Below are positions 24,849 to 36,429 of a stretch of DNA of 64,000 nucleotides, piece after piece; positions within the stretch are counted from its first letter, which is position 1; every line of letters starts with the position of its first letter. The notes below the pieces were generated by a model that was not told the DNA's origin, ran no database searches, and was given only the letters and a program-made list of their open reading frames with translations. Origin of the DNA: Epiperipatus broadwayi (lineage: Eukaryota; Onychophora; Udeonychophora; Euonychophora; Peripatidae); the NCBI GenBank assembly GCA_028023455.1, contig JAQFVV010001028.1, positions 62,001 to 126,000 of the forward strand, given 5' to 3'. Made by a program: the position numbers and the translations under genes.

Positions 24849-26268
24849 CAGGCAGTCCCCTAGTTACAAACTCAATTAATTCCTGACGTGTTTGGAAGTT
24901 GAAATTGTTTGAAAGTAGAGGTATGTAAAAAACACAAAAACATCAAAAACAGTTTTCAAAATTCAATATTTAATTTGTATTGATTAGTATCTAGAGTTTT
25001 GTTTACAAATTTATCAAGAATTAATTGAATTGTATTCTTTTTCTTCCCTTGATAAAGAATTCTGTAACATTCTGTATCTTTTTCTATTGCCCTTCATGAG
25101 ATATATGCTCACCATTGGAATCACATTATTTCATGATGGTCAAAAATTTGTCAAGACGCATGAAGGCTTCATTTATATTCTTGATTATCAAACTCTTAAC
25201 AAGTTCATTATCAGGTTCTTCTTCATTTTGTATTTCATTCATCTCTTGTACTTTAATCAAGTCTTCATTTGACAGCGGTTCTGAATGAGATTGCATTAAT
25301 TCATCAATATCTTCATTAGTGACATTGCTTGCTACAAATTCAACAGCAAAATCTTTTAATTCTTTCTTCCAATCTTCATGAAAACTAAGAGCTTTAGTTT
25401 GAATAAGTGATAAACTTACTGGAATGCCTTTTTGATGTTGATCTTCAATCCACAAAGCCAAAGATTTTTCCATTTCATCCATTACTCTGCCATGTCTTTT
25501 TGAAACAATCTTTGAAGAAATATTTCCACAATTTTTAACATATTCCTTAATTTTGTTATTGTTTTTCACAATTGTATATATTGTTGATCAGTTTAAACTA
25601 CATGAGTCAGCAACTGAAGCAAAAGATTCACCATTTTCAGAATGTCTAATTATATCCATTTTTGTCTTGACCATTTGGGGTTTATGAGACCTTGATTTCT
25701 TTTTGGTTCTATCAACACTGGTGTTTTTTTTGTTTTTCACTCATGTTTTTAATTAACAAGAATGAAAAAATTCACCAAAATAGAAATATATACAGTGTAT
25801 ATGTAACATAATCACACACTAACTACTTTTAAAAACAAATGCTAATCAAGATAATCCTCTTCAAGAGAGTCTGTGATGATGCTAAAAATAAAACTAATTA
25901 ATGTCAGAGAGATGGAAAGATTTGCTGTATTTTATATAAGACCTTATTGTTCTCGAAAATATACTTTTAATTATTTTTTAAATTCCAAAATTTATCTTTC
26001 TTTAGAAAAAATTCAATTATGAATGTATGTAAATAGTTTTTTTTTTTTTTTCAGATACTGTAAATTTGTAGCATTAATTACTAAAAGGAATTTTTTAATT
26101 ATTCAAGTACTAAAATACTATACAATTTTGAATACCCATTTCTTTCTACAGTATATAGCACTAATTATACATGAAAGTATGTGCATAGATAAAGATCTAA
26201 AGTCCAAAAGTGACTATGTAATAGCGAAATGTTTATAACTCGAGTGTTCATAACTAGGGGACTGCCTG
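24849..26268 (-). mobile_element. Tigger (pogo superfamily) deletion derivative
   Basis: The 1,420-bp element has perfect 18-bp terminal inverted repeats CAGGCAGTCCCCTAGTTA and a TA duplication at 24847-24848 and 26269-26270, the pogo/Tigger signature. On the - strand it encodes a transposase remnant (next entry). The element is too short for a complete Tigger, and the missing part is the catalytic domain. Confidence 0.92.
25126..25725 (-). pseudogene. Tigger transposase remnant lacking the DDE domain
   Basis: The intact - strand frame 25569-25126 has 147 codons. It holds the CENP-B-type second helix-turn-helix (MEKSLALWIEDQHQKGIPVS), then passes directly into the acidic C-terminal tail (NEDIDELMQSHSEPLSNEDL, ending INEAFMRLDKFLTIMK). 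The DDE catalytic domain that normally separates them, about 170 residues, is absent. Upstream on the - strand, in another segment (about 25725-25570), lies the psq-type first helix-turn-helix (KMDIIRHSENGESFASVADS), cut by a stop. DNA binding might survive in principle; catalysis cannot. Confidence 0.88.
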
Positions 26269-26328
26269 TAATATCAAAAAATTAAAGTGTTTCTCTATTT
26301 AATGGACGTTATGTCTTCATTTCTATAT

Positions 26329-28346
26329 ATATTGTGATCTTTAGCTTTTTCTGGAAGCAAAATGCCAGGGCATGTCTTATGCTAAAATGTTTTTTTTTTA
26401 AATTATATAGTTTAATTTTATAGTAAATATATTTTTGTTAGTGCCTTATAATATTATGATTCTGCATATTTGTAAATTTTATAGGGTAAAATAATTTTAG
26501 CAGCTTTACTTATAATATTTTAGTCCTAAATAGTGCTTATCTTGCCAAAGTATTTTAATTTTTAATAATTGATAGCTAAAATAATTAGGAATGCATTTTC
26601 AAAGTTAGTAGTGTTAATGTAGTCAAAATTTAGTCATTAAAATGTTTTTAAAATCTATTACTAATTTTAAGCTTGAAAAACTAAGTTAAAACCCTATATT
26701 TAGGTTTGTTAGTAATTAAATTAAATTCATAATGCATTAATCTAATGTTAATTTTAGCACACAGAACATTATAATTGAGTATTTTAAATTTGTTCATTTG
26801 CAACAAATTGAATAAAGCTAATAATAATTAAAGATAGGATTTAAAATAATAGATAAATGATTACTTGAATGAATGTATAAATGTAATATTTAATTTTAAT
26901 ATTTATTTATTTTAAAATATTATTAATGTCTAATTTTAAAAAGACAATTTAAAATATATTCTGAGCAACTTCTGTGGTTTAAAATTAATGGGAAATGAAT
27001 GTATTAAATATTAAGGGTAATATTTATTTTATTTCAAATATAATGTAAATTTCATTTATGTAATATTTTATTTCAGTCTAATATTTGGATTTGTAAATAA
27101 TTATTATATAAGAAATATCTTTAAATTTATTGCCTAGAGAGGGAAATTAATTTATTTTAAAAGTTAAATATTAATTAAATTTTTGGTTAGCAACCTTGCT
27201 TAGTTTCAGCAAAATGTGGATTTGGAACCAATAATGGGAAGGTGGCATAGATTTAAATGTTAATAATCAGTGTTTTAAAGTGGTCCCCTGACCCAAGCTA
27301 TAAAAATAATTGGAATTGACACTTGCACACACACACACTGCTAATAATTTCTATTTGTTGCATTCATGTTTCTAATTTACAGTATCTAATTAACAAGTGT
27401 AATTTTATTCAAACTTTTTTATTTTTTTAGCTTAAAATAATGTTAGGCTAGAACTTAACTTATCTAAGCACAATATCTGAATAGGACTTCAAGGAATAAG
27501 AAATCTTCATTGCAGCCAGCTTTATTGGTAAAATTAGTTAAATATTACAATGTTTACAATTTTAATTTTTAAACTTTGCACACTAGGAAACCTTGAAAAA
27601 CATTATTATTGTCACCATGATGATGTACAGACTATTATCTTCAAAACATATTTAGATGTCTGTTTTATATTTAAGTTTGCTGTAAAATATTTGAAACTCT
27701 TTGCAGCAATAACAATAATGTTTTTAAAAGTATTGAAACTTTATCCTAGTTTTCCCGAGACTACTCACTTTATATAAAACATTATTTGAAACTAATTTAC
27801 CTCATATAAAGAACTTTGAATTTCATTTAATAAAGACTATTTTATTATGAAGAGTATATTATTAGTTGTCTATAAATTATTTTCATGTCTACAAGAAAGA
27901 AAGACAAATATTTGATGTTCTATTATATTGCTGAAATAAACAATTATTTGGCTGTTATTTTGATGCAACATTATGATAATTTGCTATTTATAACAGCATA
28001 AAAGATGTTTTGTTTATTATAACTACTTCCATCCAGAAAAAAGAAATCAATTTGTTGAGTTTAGAGAAATTAAATAATTGTCATACTATAAAAAAATGTT
28101 TAATAAATATTGTCAAGTATTTTAATAAATAATTTACATTATAAAATGGAAATATAAAATAATCCTGAAAATAATATTATAATTGAATTGACTTTAAATG
28201 AACTTTAATCTGCAATTTTAATTTTAAAGCCTACATTCTTTCTTATTATTATGGAAACCATTATAGTTTTAAAATGTGATATTTGAAAAGAAGTATTTCT
28301 CCTGCTGAATAATCTCTATTCAGCAGTACCAATGATAGTTTTTACA
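26329..28346. other. AT-rich intron sequence
   Basis: No gene is recognised. A short CA run lies near 27327, and a small perfect hairpin (TGCTGAATA, six-base loop, TATTCAGCA) at about 28302-28325. Confidence 0.5.
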
Positions 28347-28674
28347 CCACTAAACATCACATGATTATTTTAAACTCATGGTTTTATAGTTAAGTAGAGA
28401 TAAAAGGTGGCTGCTGGAGGATTGCATTAGATCCTAAGATTTAAGTGCATTGCTCTCAGATGCAAGGCTCCTTACTCATGAAAGCCACAAGCTAAAAACT
28501 AGTCTGGAAATATTGGGTGAGTCAGCACTAGATAATGTTTTTATGCACAAACCTTTTTGCATCCATTGATTACTCTGGCTTGCACTGAATGATACTACTG
28601 TATGGAGAGTTTTGTCTGTTTTAATAACACTTATGAGCAAGCATAAGAAATAGTGATCATGTGATGTTTAGTGG
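28347..28674 (+). mobile_element. Repeat family R1, copy 2, with inverted ends
   Basis: This copy runs from CCACTAAACATCACATGAT (28347-28365) to the usual GGAGAGTTTTGTCTGTTTT end, then about 35 bases on to 28656-28674, the exact reverse complement of its first 19 bases. The head equals the head of the 46409 copy (AATAAACATCACATGA), so the right end is an inverted head fragment. The middle of the head (GCTAATGGGCTTGG) is missing. Confidence 0.8.
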
Positions 28675-28767
28675 TTTAATAACAATCCTGCCTAATAGGA
28701 TAGTAGTGACTATGGTTATTAAAGAACCAAAGACACCAAAATTTATGGGTACTGAACTGAGTTCAGA

Positions 28768-29075
28768 CCTATGTGATAATATAAGCTAATGATCTTGGAT
28801 TGAAAATATTGTGTTTTCAATTTTAGACTCATGGTTTTGTAGTTAAGTAGAGATAAAAGGTGGTTGCTGGAGAGTTGCATTAGATCCTAAGATCTAGATG
28901 CAGTGCTCTCAAATACAAGGCTCCTCACTGATGAAAGTCACAAGCTAGGAATTAGTCTGGGGATATTGGTTGAGTAAGCACTAGATAGGGATTTTATACC
29001 TAAGTCTTCTGACATCCATTGATTACTCTGGCTTGCACTGAGTGGCACTAATATATGGAGAGTTTTGTCTGTTTT
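28768..29075 (+). mobile_element. Repeat family R1, copy 3
   Basis: It is nearly full length: head word AGCTAATGATCTTGGATTGA, then TTAAGTAGAGATAAAAGGTG, GATCCTAAGATCTAGATGCA, and the tail CATCCATTGATTACTCTGGC. It stands directly tandem to copy 2, about 95 bases away, and just before the Penelope-like relic. Confidence 0.8.
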
Positions 29076-29199
29076 AATTGTTTTTTAGTGGCTCTTTTTA
29101 TTGTTGATTAAAGGTTTTCTTAATGACCACTGATGGACAACTTCATGAGAGTTTGTTCTATGAGAATCTTTTCATTTTCTAAATCACTGGTTTCCAAAC

Positions 29200-30317
29200 A
29201 AACCTCCTTTGCTCTGTTACATAGTCATAGTATAACTGTATGTTTAGTACTTCTAATATGATTGGTTATATATGCCAAATACTTGCAAGAGTTGTTTTCC
29301 TGTACACTGTTGATTTCTGATTCCATTGTGAATTTAATTGAAGCAGATATGTTGTTGGTATGCATCCTGAATGACTGTACTTGTGTCTCATCATGCGACC
29401 ATACCACAAATGTACCATCTGTATATTGAAGCCACACTTTAGGTAGACATGAAGTAGTATTTACTGGGATTTCAAATTCTTCCATATAAATTACTCAGCA
29501 AGGGTGACAGTGGTGATCACATGGCTATTCCTTGATTTTTTTGGAAGAATTATGTTATACTGAAAGTGCATTATTGTTATGAAGAATGTTAATAATTCCA
29601 TTACACTATCAATAGGTAGAATTGTTCTAGTTTGTACGCTATTATCATTTTTTTTTCTACAATAGAAAATGCCTCATCACATGGTACATTTGTAAATAGA
29701 CTTTCCATGTCAAAGCTTACCAATATGTCAGTTCTTTCCATTTTCATGTCCCTGACTAATTCTACAAAGTACTTAGAATCCTTGACAAAGCATTGCATCC
29801 TCTATGCCAATGGATTAAGACTTTCAAGAAGAATTCTCAACAAATTTTGAACTGGTGAATTTTTAGAACTATCAATAGGCCTTAATGGAACATTGTCTTT
29901 ATGGATTTTATGTAGTTTATACAGGTGAGGAATTTTACTAAAATGCAAAATTAATTTTCTTTTATTCTGAATCACAGAAATACCTGTGATGCTTTCAGAG
30001 TAATGCTTGTAATTTTAGCTTTGTATTTGGAATGGGATTTTTTTCTACTTTTTATATTGGTCTGCTGTAAGAAGTCTTTGTATTTTGTTATTATAATCAG
30101 TTTTATTCATTACAACTGTAATGTTACCTTTGTCCACAAGAAGAATGATTATAGATGTATCCTGTTTGAAAGATTTAATAGTCTTTCTCTCATCACATGA
30201 AATGTTTTATTTCTGTTTCTGCACTTGATATCTGCCAAGTGTCCTTTTAACTCTCCAGTGTAACTCTGCTATTTCTTCCAGAGGCAATTCTTGAATAATT
30301 TCCTCAGTGGCTGCCAT
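29200..30317 (-). pseudogene. Penelope-like element, RT relic
   Basis: On the - strand the protein starts at ATG 30317 (MAATEEIIQELPLEEIAELH). Later come DKGNITVVMNKTDYN near 30110-30140, VSFDMESLFTNVPCDEA in the frame 29798-29601, then SLPKVWLQYTDGTFVVWSHD in the frame 29485-29225, SCLP in this copy. These are hallmark words of Penelope-like RTs (DKGNxTVVM, SFDVxSLFTNVP, YVDDTF). The catalytic YVDD is YTDG here, and stops and shifts separate the blocks. The 3' part with the GIY-YIG nuclease is absent. The strand is opposite to the host gene. Confidence 0.85.
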
Positions 30318-30321
30318 TATA

Positions 30322-30360
30322 CAGTTGTAATGGATAAAACTCAGGAGGATTTGAACTAAC
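30322..30360 (+). repeat. Short inverted Penelope fragment at the element's 5' end
   Basis: Just outside the start codon, the + strand reads ACAGTTGTAATGGATAAAAC, encoding TVVMDKT. This is the same motif that the main copy carries on the - strand as TVVMNKT. A piece of a second copy therefore lies head-to-head with the first. Confidence 0.6.
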
Positions 30361-30400
30361 CCTCATATATAAATATATGAAATTTTTACTATCTATTGCC

Positions 30401-30645
30401 TTTAACAGAATAGCTCAGTTAGTGAGAGCATTTTTTTTTAAATTCAATATTTGATGGTCTAAACTCTAAAGAAGTGAGTTCAACTGCTGTGCAAATACTG
30501 TCACTGATAAGACCAACAACACCTGAAGAAGAGTGGAGAGTAATATTATTTGAAATGTGTAATTAATACCTGTATTGTCTACTTGTGTATTATTACTAAC
30601 AAGTTGTTTGTATTTGAAAAGTTTAAATAAAGTTTAAAATTTTCA
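30401..30645 (+). mobile_element. tRNA-derived SINE family S2, copy 1
   Basis: It shows an A-box ATAGCTCAGTTAGTGAGAGC, the shared word AATTCAATATTTGATGG, a decayed B-box (GTGAGTTCAACTGC), ACTGTCACTGATAAGACC, ACACCTGAAGAAGAGTGGAG and the end GTTTAAATAAAGTTT. The same order is found at 35879 (+) and 35742 (-). Confidence 0.8.
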
Positions 30646-33040
30646 TACATTCAACATAACTGATATATGATGGAAATAGTCCAACATATTATCACATGTA
30701 AATTAAAGATTCAGTTTAAACAATAAATAAATATTCTTGCCAGGGAGCAAAAAACGTTGTAGATAGAGAATTCTTTTTTCCTCATATCTGATAAATATAT
30801 TAAAACTTTAATTAGAGAGTTAATATCACCCATAAAAATATTTATCTAAAAAAGAATATCTTTTTTCAAGAAAGAAAAAAGGTTTCGACTTTATTAATGA
30901 AAAACCCTTTTATGGATCTGTTGCAAACATGTTTGACACCCCTCCTCTTGCAGATTCTGGATCAACACAAGTAACCCACTGTTGTGCAATTAAAAACTAA
31001 GAAATTATGGTTCTTGGCATTTCCTCAAACAGTGAACTCTTCTACATGTGTTACATCGATATTACTTGTAATCTGCTTAATATTTTCATTTACAAAAGGT
31101 AAATATTTATTAACAATACACAAATTATTCAATCTAAGTTAACATTTTGAAAACTGTAATTGATTTAAAATTTTCAGCAGTATAATTCTGTAGATTTCAT
31201 TTCTCAAAAATGAAAAATAAAGATATTCTTGCATCTTATCTAATGCCCCACCAAAGCAAAGCCTTTAAGAAAGTTTTAAGATATTTGATCCTTCCACAAT
31301 GATATTACAGTTTTTAATTATTGCTTTATTTTCTGTTCTTTTTATTATCACTTTCACTGAAATTTCAAGACTTGGGTGGAAAAATCACATCTCAAGATAC
31401 ATGTAGAAAAATCATATGTCCATTTCTTCTTTCATAAACATCTTTTTTAACATCAATGCAATGTTGTGATTCTATGATGACAATGCACTGGAATCCTCAG
31501 AAATACTTCAATTAATCTTTGGAGATTAAAATTTATATTTAATTTGCAATGTTATTATATAATGTGTTTCTACATCTTGAGCTTTTCTTTCTCTTTATAT
31601 ATATATTTTTTAGTATATCTAAAGGGCATTTCTTCTTAAATCTATTATTATCAATGGTATTTAGAATTTTTAGAAGCTGGTTTTTATAAATAATCATTAT
31701 TACAGAGGCCAGGGATCATATTCTTTCCCAATTGATTTAAATGTCTCTATTTTTATGCTTGGAATCTTTGTGACATTTTTTATTAGCCCACAAATAAATT
31801 ATAACTATTAAATAAATAGCCCTAATAATATATAATCTTTTTCATGGAACAACTAAGTGAAATATGTTACCATAAACAATAATTCACAAATAAATTCAGA
31901 GTTGTTTTCAACAAACTTATAAATAATGCCCACTTTATCACATCAATGCTAGTCTATCATTGATATGAAAAAATGTTCTGTATTTATTTGTCATGTGAAT
32001 TGTTATATTAGCATATTTGGATTTAGTTATCCTATGAATAAGATTATTTATGTATGAACAAAAAACTATATACATATATATTCAGAGTAATGTTATTCAG
32101 GAAGTTAATGTAGACAGTGCTAACCGCTAAAATGAAATTCAGTTCATAGTAAATATTAATAACATTCGATTAAGTTCAACTCAAATTCACATTCCCAAGA
32201 TAAAATCATTAGGTACTCATTTTAATAATTTTATGGAAAATCTTTTGTTTAATATGTAATATTATAAAGTTTGATAGCATTATGTGTTGTTTAGATACAG
32301 TATTTAGAGATGTCTTCATCAGAAAATATTTACATAATACTTCATATTGTAAAACTTTCTAATATTTACATATTAACAAAGAATTGAATTTTCTACAAGG
32401 CTACAAAGAGTCCTTAACAATTCTGTCTTAGGATCTAAAGTGAAATTCATTCTTGTCAGCATAGCAACTAGTTATTATTGTTACAAAACTTTGCACTGTG
32501 TTTAGAGATATCTTCACTCCAAATATGTACACATAATATTTCATTCTATAATATATATAAATTAAAATTCTTAAATGTCAAGCTATCATATGAAGGGAAT
32601 GGTGATTAATTGGTATCTGAAATAGTGTATTATTATTTGTTAGCTATAGAAGATAAGTTGTATTTATATATAAAGTTTTATTAATATTAGTTATTTTCAG
32701 TAGTTGTTCTTCGGTGAATGTTGCTGTGAAAAAAACATATTGCCATCATGAAAATAATATCTGATTGATTTTATGACTATTGCTCTTTCATGAAATAATT
32801 TTCAAATAAATCGCTTACTATTTCTAAAAAAATGATCTGGAAAGAAAATATTACTGTAGTTATGGCATCTAAACACAGACAGTTAAAATTTACATTTATG
32901 CAGTATAATTCACAAAAAAGTCAATATTCACTAAAATGTTCTATCTTGATCTTTAATTTTTTTCTATCATTAATAAACTTCTAATAAGTATATTTTTTAA
33001 ACATTTCATTTATTCACATGATCCCCATTTTATATGCTTA
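30646..33040. other. AT-rich intron sequence
   Basis: No gene or clear repeat is recognised. The segment 32270-32560 contains two similar ATATTT-rich words (TTTAGAGATGTCTTCATC and TTTAGAGATATCTTCACT), hinting at an old duplication of about 225 bp. Confidence 0.45.
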
Positions 33041-33134
33041 CACATGGCTCTAGGTAAAAATTTTGGTCACAAATCTTCCTGCATCTATTGAATAAGAAAA
33101 CTTGCACTTGATGACACTACTGTATGGAGAGTTT
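33041..33134 (+). mobile_element. Repeat family R1, 3' fragment
   Basis: Only the tail is present: CTAGGTAAAAATTTTGGTCA, CTGCATCTATTGAATA and GACACTACTGTATGGAGAGT, the last being the diagnostic R1 end word. Confidence 0.65.
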
Positions 33135-33414
33135 GTTACTCTTATTATTTAATTTATTAACAACTACTTTATAGTGAAATCTCTAATATTGCATAAAGTC
33201 ATAACTCTTCTTATCTCTCTATGGTTGTATGGAATAAATCACTTCATTTATTAAATATTTATTTTTATTTGGAGCACTTCCATATTTTTGTTTATTTACT
33301 AGGAGTTTTATCAAAATCTAGCATCTCATTATTATTCTCTTTATGTTTTATATAAAATCATTATCAAGCTTTTCAACATTTATTATAATATAAATCAGAT
33401 TATTTTATTTATGG

Positions 33415-33700
33415 ATATGAGGCTTGGACACATACCAGAAAAGTTACTCATAGACTTCAATTGACTCAACAAAGTATCGAGAGAGATAATTTAGAAATAT
33501 CAAAATAGGTTTTGAAAGAATTAAGGGACTGAAATGGAATAAGATGACATATTAATAGAAGAGATAATAATAGATAAGTAGTTGAAGTCTTAAACTGGAT
33601 TGTGATAAATTGTAAAAGATTTAGAAAAAGATTGCATATGAGATTGATAGATGAAATAAGGAAGTTTCTGTGTGAGAGGCTACAAATCAGAGAAAGTTGA
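33415..33700 (+). pseudogene. RTE-type LINE 3' end relic
   Basis: The + strand reads YGYEAWTHTRKVTHRLQLTQ, then QSIERDNLEIS, and past stops VVEVLNWIV and RKRLHMRLIDEIRK. These match the conserved C-terminal tail of RTE LINEs (YGCETWTLT, LxxTQRxMERxMLGIS, WxGHxxR, RPxxRWxDDI). It is independent of the 36-kb copy and in the opposite orientation. Confidence 0.7.
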
Positions 33701-34920
33701 TTAAACTTTTGAGAGACTTTCCTTTTTTTCAATGAATTGATAATGATTGAAAATAATTTATTAAATACTGTTGATTGATAGTTTTTATTAATGTTCTGAA
33801 GAGTAAATATGATATCATATTTCTTCCTAATATAGTGCAATATATGTAAAACTTATTTTAACAAGTGTAAAGGTTAAACAAAATAAGCTAACTTCGGTTT
33901 GATATTATGATCGATGCATAAGATGCTTCTAATTATTAAACACGTGCAAATAATTTACAGTAATATACACTTTTTTCAACTACTTGATTATGTATTCATT
34001 CAAATATGCTTTATCATCTCAATCCATTCTTAAATACTCTGCTTAAAATTACTAATCTACTACTTACTTCTTCAAGGTCTGTCTAATTTTTTTCCTCTTT
34101 ATTCTGTTTTACATTCACTGTCAATAATATTATGACAATCACTGTTTTGTCTTTTTTTAAGTGTTTCTGCTTTTAAAAGATAGTATTAACTTAAAATTTT
34201 CAGTTTCCTAGTATCTTTTTACTGAACTCAACATACAGCATGCTTCCTAATTTTATATACTTTTTTATTGCTTAATTATAAGTACAATTCTTAATGACCC
34301 TTTTCATCCTTATGATATAGTTTTTTAAAATTATCATTAACAAATATTTCTAGCTTTTAGATATGAAAGAGATTTAATATTTCAAGCATTCATTTTTCAT
34401 TGAATAATAGTTTTATTCTTTTGTAAAATGGCTCCAGTAAATAAATAAATTATATACATATATTGATTAATACAGGGCTTACAATATATAATGACTGGAG
34501 TAATAAACTTTCTGAGTTCTGTTTAAACCAGTGCACTGCATCCTATTGTTAAATCTGCTTGGCAAATGAAAAATTAATCCACTTTCATTTGCTTTTCCCA
34601 TTTTTATTTTATGAAGGAGATATGGTGACTGATATTAAATAGAGAAAATATTTTTTCTGCATTAGGTGTTGCTACAGCCTTATTCAATATGGCTAATAAT
34701 TTAACTTTGCATGGTTGAACCAATTTCTACTCATTTTAATTCTCCTGTGCACAAACATTCAAATATTAAATTTATAACTATTAGTTAATACAGTGCTAAC
34801 AATATGCAATCATTAGAACAATAAACTTTTTAAGTGGAAAATGAATTTACCTTTATTTACTATCCTCAATTCTTGTAAGGACAGCATATTAATGGATATT
34901 AATAAATTTGATGTTTGATT
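33701..34920. other. AT-rich intron sequence
   Basis: Nothing is recognised. The 124-residue open frame at 33466-33840 on the - strand is the antisense shadow of the LINE relic. Confidence 0.5.
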
Positions 34921-34928
34921 GTTTATTC

Positions 34929-35234
34929 CAGTGGTAGTCAACCTGATCCCTGCCACTAGTGGGCGTTCCAGCCTTCATGGTGGGCGGTAGGTGTTTTGTC
35001 CAACACTGAAGCACTTTCTTTTTTTAAAAAAGCTTAATTGACTTTTTTTAAAAATTTCATAGAGATTTATATGTTTTAGCTTGCTGTAACTCTGCTTTAT
35101 AAATTTTATAAAGTAAAGTTACTTCCCTACTTTATAAATCACCATTACTGTGGACCCGGTGGGCAGTTAGAAAATTTTACTACTAACAGAGATACAAAAG
35201 TGGGCGGTAGGTATAAAAAGGTTGACTACCCCTG
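34929..35234. mobile_element. hAT MITE (306 bp)
   Basis: The ends CAGTGGTAGTCAACCT and (complement) CAGGGGTAGTCAACCT form TIRs, with an 8-bp duplication GTTTATTC / GTTTATTG at 34921-34928 and 35235-35242. Both are diagnostic of hAT. The subterminal GTGGGCGGTAGG is repeated at 34981 and 35203. There is no coding capacity, so it is a non-autonomous derivative. Confidence 0.92.
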
Positions 35235-35242
35235 GTTTATTG

Positions 35243-35741
35243 TCTAGGGTATGAATGCTATGAAATTAATTTATTAGCCATATTGAATGAGATCATATTA
35301 ATGTTTGATTTATATTGAGCATTTATCCTATTTAATATCAGTTATCAAATCTGCTATTATTTATAAGAAATGGGGGGAAATGAATATGAATTTGTTTTCT
35401 GTTGCAAAGGATATTTGTTGTTGACATAAATAAACAGCAATCAGAAAGCTTTATCATTCCAGTGATTATATACTGTATATATAAATTGTTGGAGTGGCTA
35501 CTTATAACTAAGTCTGGCAAGAATGAAATATGTGGATCATAGCTCCTTAATAGTTACTAGAATCATAAACATAATATCAAATATTAAAAAATAAATATAT
35601 AAATATCATTAATTATATTTGGGACTATTCCATCATCTAACATTATATATTGAATGAATGTCTTTAGGAAAATTCAAATTTTTCAAATATGTTCATCTGT
35701 TAGTAATAGCATACATGTTAATATATAAAAGAATGTTTAGA
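35243..35741. other. Non-coding stretch
   Basis: This is AT-rich intron sequence; nothing is recognised. Confidence 0.5.
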
Positions 35742-35871
35742 ATTGTTTTATTCTCCTCTCTTCTTCAGGTGTTACTGACCTGACCAGTGATAGTACTAAC
35801 ATAAAAATCGAACCTGAATCTTTAGATTATATTGAATTTTAAAGTAACTCTCTAATCAACTGAGTTATAAA
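35742..35871 (-). mobile_element. SINE family S2, copy 2 (3'-truncated)
   Basis: On the - strand: TATAACTCAGTTGATTAGAG (A-box), AAAATTCAATATAATC, CAGGTTCGATTTTTA (B-box), ATCACTGGTCAGGTCAGTAA, ACACCTGAAGAAGAGAGGAG. It covers only the tRNA-related head and first part of the body, and abuts copy 3 head-to-head. Confidence 0.8.
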
Positions 35872-35878
35872 AGTCTTT

Positions 35879-36097
35879 GGCAGGATAGCTCAGTTGGTTA
35901 GGGTATTCATTACCTTAAGATTCAATATTTACAAATTTAAAGGTCCAGGTTTGATTCCTATACTAGCACTGTTACTGGTCTGGACACATCTAAAGAAACT
36001 AGAGATTAATACTACTATATGAAATGTTCTGTTATATACTAACCTATGTGCTATTATTAACAGTTATTTGGGAAGCTTAAATAAAGTTTGATTTTTT
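35879..36097 (+). mobile_element. SINE family S2, copy 3 (full length)
   Basis: It starts GGCAGGATAGCTCAGTTGGT (clear A-box), has CCAGGTTTGATTCC (clear B-box), GCACTGTTACTGGTCTGGAC and the end AAATAAAGTTTGATTTTTT. Possible short target repeats AAAAGTCTTT and AAAAGTCATT flank it. The head is tRNA-like, but the anticodon region is too altered to name the source tRNA. Confidence 0.85.
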
Positions 36098-36429
36098 AAA
36101 AGTCATTCAATTAGATGATGGAAATCATCATCAACCATTATCAATCCACTGCAGGATGAAGGTCACTCCAAGATCAATCCATCTTCTCTGATCTTTAGCT
36201 TTTCTTCTCCACATCACCCCTGCACACTTTCTTATATCATCCATCCATCTCACATGTGGTCTCTTTCTGGATCTTTTACAATCTCTTGGAATCCAGTTTA
36301 ATATTTTAATTGTCCATCTATTATCATCTCCTCTAGCATTAAATCCAGCTCAACTCCACTTGTCTTTTAATTTTTTCAAAGAGGTCAGTAACACCTATTG
36401 TTTTCTTACCCATATATTGCATTTTCAAT

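Larger units (their letters stand above)
24707..26328. repeat. Outer inverted repeat enclosing the Tigger element
   Basis: Bases 24707-24753 and 26282-26328 are reverse complements over 47 bases with about three differences (shared AAATAGAGAAACACTTTAA at the inner end). They lie outside the Tigger TIRs and TA duplication, so they belong to a separate palindromic element into which Tigger inserted, or to an inversion. Confidence 0.8.

Noticed and set aside
33466-33840. 124-residue open frame on the - strand
   Set aside because: It lies antisense over a recognisable RTE LINE tail on the + strand and its own protein is low in complexity.
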